From the NCBI GenBank assembly GCA_016081115.2, contig CM071934.1, positions 61,303,267 to 61,367,266 of the forward strand: 64,000 bases of DNA, read 5' to 3'. The position numbers and the translations under genes are program-made. The first letter of the stretch is position 1, and each line of letters starts with the position of its first letter. The stretch comes from Rehmannia glutinosa. Taxonomy: Eukaryota > Streptophyta > Magnoliopsida > Lamiales > Orobanchaceae. Below are positions 60,369 to 64,000 of this stretch, in pieces. Under the pieces are notes generated by a model. It saw only the letters and a program-made list of their open reading frames with translations. It was not told the DNA's origin and searched no databases.

Positions 60369-62808
60369 TGTAACGCCCGAAATTTTGAACAATAAAATGT
60401 GTGCAAATATTCATTTTACCATATTTTTTTCTCCATAAAAAAACATGGGAAAAAAACTCGTTATAGAGAGCCATTTAATTTTCATAAGAACAATTAATTA
60501 GAGACTTTGAAATAATTTGAATAGAGTTTGACATCTACATATAATTCTAATGGCCGTTTTGACAAATGAAAGACTTTGAAAAATAAACCGCATACGTATT
60601 TTTATTTATAAGAGAAAATAGGCTGTAAATATATCTCATTCAAAATCAATAGAACAGTAGGAAGCAAATTATAAAGTGTAGAAAATTCGTATATTCATTT
60701 ATTTGTAAGAAAATCAGGACATTTACTATTTTATATAAAAAAATCCTTTTAGTCTATTTACATAAATAAACTTAGAAAATCATAATAATTAATCATTTAT
60801 TATCTCAATTCAAAAATTTCCTAAACTGAACATTTGTTCTCAACACAAATCAATTATCACACAGTAAAGATCGTAGGTAAATACTTTGAAAATAATAATT
60901 TGTTTAACAAATTTTTTTTTCAATTGAAAATTAACATTTAGAAAAAAACATCACTCTAGTAGTTGCATAGGAAAATCATAATTCACTCAATAATTTCTTA
61001 TTTAATTAAAATCACCATTTAAAAATAAAAAGAACATTACTTCAATAGTTTCATAAGCCACCCATTATCCACCGCCTTTAACCATCGCCGACTCACGAAC
61101 TCGAAAAGTTTGTTATATGTGGGGTGAGCGACACATTTCGATGGAGTATAAATCGTCAAGCTAAATACACAGATATCTCACATAAGCATGCAAATACAAT
61201 CGATAGGACATAGCATAGTAGATCTTTTGAAAAACCATAGACATAGACATGGGTAGCACTGCAGGGTTCCACTGGGGATACATCGACCGGACCTCTTGAG
61301 TCCCTGGCTCGTGGGGCACAAGAATCGTACTACATATTCATGCAAAATAATCTAAGCATTTAACAAGGACAATAAAGTTTAGAAAAACAAACCCCACTTG
61401 GAAACGTGGGCTTGAAAATAAGTAGAACTTAAAAGTGTTGGATGCAAAGACGCTTTAATCCTCGCTCGATAAAGTCGCCTAATCATAAAAGTAGGAAAAC
61501 ACTAATCAAACCTCGAGATATTCTAAACTTAAAAACTTAAAGGTAATAATCTAAAAATCCTAATTTAGGGGCTTAATAGGATATCAAAAAAAAATTAGGG
61601 ACTAAATTGGAATTTGTTTGTAAAAATATGAATTGGTCAATTTTGAGATCAAAATGGGCTGATTTTGAATAATTAAAAATTTGAGAGGGCTAACTTTGAA
61701 ATTTCTTGCAATAAATGGGGTTAAAACTCATCAACTATTAGGGGAAAGACTATTTTGAGGCGATAGGAAATCTGGAAGGGTATAAAAGAAATTGTGGTAA
61801 AAATTTGGGTCCAGTCTCTCTTGGAAAAGGGTAGAATTTGAATGGGGCAGTTTTGTAATTTTTGGGAATAGGAAATTAAAACCTCCAGCTTTAACATATC
61901 CAATCTTCCCTCAAGTCAAATTGTTGAAGCTCCATTATTTCTTACCTCTTCCTTTATCCTCTCTTTCCTTTGTTTTTCCTTTTTCCTTCTGCGTGTAACA
62001 GCAAACTCCCCCACAGATTTTAATTTTTTTTTCTTTTCTCTTCTAAACTTCTTTCTCATCTCTTCTTGTTTTTCTCTTCTTCTTCTCCTTTTTTTTTCCA
62101 TCACCAAAATTCTCCCCCATCTCCTCTCTACTCTGTTACATGTACCCACCGCCGACGAGCGGCGACTCGAGCGGCGCAAGAGGCGCGGCAGCGGCGAAAA
62201 AGGGTGCCGGTTTGGGTTTTGCTGGCAAGTGGATTTTCTCTAGTTTCAAGCTGGAATTGTAGATTTGGTTACGGTTGTGGCCGTTCGGGTGGATTGGGTG
62301 ACCGTCTAGTGTAATTTTGTGGACATTGATTTTTCGGAGATTTGGATTGTTGGCTATGAATTGGAATTGAAAGGAATTTGCATAGCTTTTTGTTGGATTA
62401 GAGAGTGCACAGTCAGATTAATGAGACTAAGGGATTATATATACAGATCACAGGACTTTTAAAAATCGAATTCTAGGATAAGAATGGATCCCCCTTTTCT
62501 TTTTCTTTCTTTTGTTATCAACACTTTTGATAAGAGGATAAGAGAAAATTATGGAATTAACGGAGTTTGGATTCTGTAAAATCTTTATCGGAACTTTCTG
62601 GAATTAATAATGGGCTTGAATAATATCGGATTAATCTTGAAATTGGGCTAATAGAAAATAACTAATGGGTTGTAGTAACAATTGTCAAAAATTGAATTTG
62701 GACCAATAGGAGTTTTGGGCTTAATTAAATTGGATAAAAAAAATAAGATTTTAAGCCCTAATTAACTAAAATTCTCCTCTTAAAACTAAATAGTGTTTGG
62801 GTGTTACA
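60369..62808 (-). repeat. 3' LTR of G2
   Basis: Plus strand TGTAACGCCCGAAATTTTG to TGTTTGGGTGTTACA. The ends form an inverted pair TGTAAC(G/A)CCC. Length is 2440 bp, in the range known for Tekay/Del LTRs. Frames inside (61916-62179 minus, 62066-62314 plus) overlap on opposite strands and are low-complexity, so I call no gene. Confidence 0.85.
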
Positions 62809-62826
62809 AACTCTCCTCTTAGAAAA
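62809..62826 (-). other. Polypurine tract of G2
   Basis: The minus strand reads TTTTCTAAGAGGAGAGTT directly before TGTAACACCC. This is a common form in plant chromoviruses, preceded by GAGGACGAAATTT. Confidence 0.78.
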
Positions 62827-63450
62827 ATTTCGTCCTCAAATTTAGTCAACTTAATTACTAAATCCAATAACGCCCGAATATCTTGCTAGAACCTCATCCT
62901 CTCATTCCCAAGTTGAATCGTCCTGGTCATCTTAATCGTTCTTAGTAATTATTGTTATAATCAAACTCAACTAAAAGTAAATATGATTCTCAAAATAAAA
63001 ATACATGTCCTTTAAAGTTCTATTGTCATATCTGTTTGTCTATCCGTCATAGATGGTACGATCCACTAATTATAACCTTATTTACATACATTGTTGCAAG
63101 TTCTCCCAATATTCAAAGTGAACTAGTATCTCTATATGATAGTCTCGTTGTTTCTCTTATGTACCATTGAGCAAATCTAATCTAAATCATATATCATACA
63201 GAAAGTGTGTAGATTTAGTGAGACGGTCACAAATGACCCATATCGTGATTTTCCTTAAATGATCGCAACTAACTTACAAAAAGGTCAATATACACATGCT
63301 CTCAACTTTCATTCGAGTGTATCAAGTATCTTAACAAAATCTGCATGTTGGTCTTGACTTTAATTTGTTGACTTGTCATTCATCTATCCACAAAGTTCCA
63401 ATACTCCATATCATATCCCTTCACCCAAAAGTATATTTCGCATATCTCGA
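62827..63450 (-). pseudogene. pol: Integrase and chromodomain remnant of G2
   Basis: Minus strand, strongly degenerate. Readable pieces are VKTN/LIHSNESWEHVYIDLF (about 63275-63370), ICDRLTKSTHFL (63197-63235) from the integrase core, VKISGSYH-like and LLLVEFDYNNNY further on. Last comes DSTWE*EDEVLARYSGVI (62870-62925), the pol C-terminus. The second catalytic Asp region is largely deleted. The chromodomain itself is not convincingly readable. Confidence 0.72.
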
Positions 63451-64000
63451 TAAATCTTTGCAACTCATAGGTGAGCGGTGTCCAATATCAATGTGCTCAT
63501 CATAATATTTCAATTCTTAGTTAGTCATCCCACAGATATAAGCAAAATTCCTTCGTAGCCTAATGCACCATTAGAAGCTAAAACAATTATGTTGAGGTTT
63601 TCGATTTGATCATAGATACTCATCTTACATAAAACTCATTTGTCATTTGTGTCTCATTAATCTTATCTCTAAGTACAAGTCGTTTAACAATGTTTGGTGA
63701 TTGATTCAATCACAAGAGGATGTGACAACCTCGACTATCAACTTAGCAAACTCTTTCACCGATTATTCTTGTTTTGTGGGTAACCTAGTCAACTCTCCTC
63801 TATGTTACTAAAATCTTCATCATATTACTCCAAGATCCTCTCACGAAACGTCTCACATTTTCTTGTCAATCTGGTCATTTGTATGTCATCTCCAAATAAA
63901 AACTCTTCACATACCTTATGTGGTACCCAAAGGGTCTAGAAACCTCGAAATTCATTCACAACCGTAATTGCACTTCATTTATTAGTAACTTGACTTTAAT
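63451..64000 (-). other. Degenerate interior of G2
   Basis: Presumably upstream pol sequence of the same element. I could not read a reliable motif on either strand; pieces such as the minus-strand ICEIYFWVKGYDM-like segment near 63420 recall the stretch before integrase only loosely. Confidence 0.45.

Larger units (their letters stand above)
19286..64000 (+). mobile_element. Copia copy B', split by three later elements, runs off the window
   Basis: Its pieces are 19286-25368, 32766-35664 and 59517-60368, all on the plus strand and collinear with copies A and D. The joins are explained by gypsy G1 in the reverse transcriptase, copia C in ORF3 and gypsy G2 further on in ORF3. The rest of ORF3, the purine tract and the 3' LTR should lie right of the window. 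The coordinates given span the inserted elements too. The five bases before it are actat (19281-19285). Confidence 0.85.
60369..64000 (-). mobile_element. Tekay/Del-like gypsy chromovirus G2, partial
   Basis: A 3' LTR followed (to the right, minus strand) by a purine tract and the degenerate end of pol. The element runs off the window. The long LTR and a pol that ends close to the purine tract, in DSTWE..DEVLARY (the tail of the chromodomain region), fit the Tekay/Del branch. It sits in ORF3 of copia B'. The expected target copy on the left is aaagt (60364-60368). Confidence 0.82.

Noticed and set aside
62066..62314. Plus-strand frame in a GC-rich stretch as a small gene
   Set aside because: It lies inside the G2 LTR, overlaps a minus-strand low-complexity frame and has no motif.
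1..64000. CRISPR arrays, operons, tRNA or rRNA genes
   Set aside because: No spaced short repeats, ribosome-binding patterns or tRNA/rRNA cores were seen; the tRNA-like words are retrotransposon primer sites only.

Overview
This window is plant nuclear DNA made almost entirely of nested LTR retrotransposons. I see no host gene that I can support, and no rRNA, tRNA or CRISPR array. The element types (a Ty1/copia family with the SIRE/Maximus-type polypurine tract, a Tat/Athila-like Ty3/gypsy element primed by tRNA-Asp, and a Tekay/Del-like chromovirus) are known from flowering plants. The depth of nesting suggests old heterochromatin such as a pericentromere. The species cannot be told from this sequence alone.

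Layout: (1) 1-1328 holds unrecognised DNA and a probable Tat-type gypsy LTR end on the minus strand. (2) 1329-16454 is copia copy A (minus), with a solo gypsy LTR (8993-10264, TSD tatat) inside its reverse transcriptase/RNase H. (3) 16455-19285 is the LTR and gag of copia copy B (plus), which sits in the 5' LTR of A. (4) From 19286 to beyond the window lies copia copy B' (plus), inserted in the gag of B. B' is split by a non-autonomous gypsy element G1 (25369-32760, minus, TSD caaga), by copia copy C (35665-59516, minus) and by a Tekay-like element G2 (60369 to the window end, minus). (5) C is split by copia copy D (42601-52589, plus), whose 3' end was lost in a deletion that also removed part of C. 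The nesting order is A > B > B' > C > D, five copies of one family stacked in each other.

Each better preserved copia copy reads LTR - iMet primer site - gag (UBN2-type domain, CCHC knuckle, coiled coil) - protease - integrase - reverse transcriptase - RNase H - a ~550 bp spacer with promoter-like look - a very large third ORF (~4.5-4.7 kb) - AAAAAGGGGGAAAT purine tract - LTR. Without their insertions A and C both measure close to 13.9 kb, long for copia. The extra length is the third ORF, which is the most interesting item here.

All coding regions carry frameshifts or stops. Many differences between copies fall at CAG/CTG trinucleotides that read CG, CGG or TCGG in another copy, so part of the apparent decay may be sequencing or consensus error rather than mutation. 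Annotated genes are therefore marked as pseudogenes, and their boundaries are approximate where the reading frame is broken.
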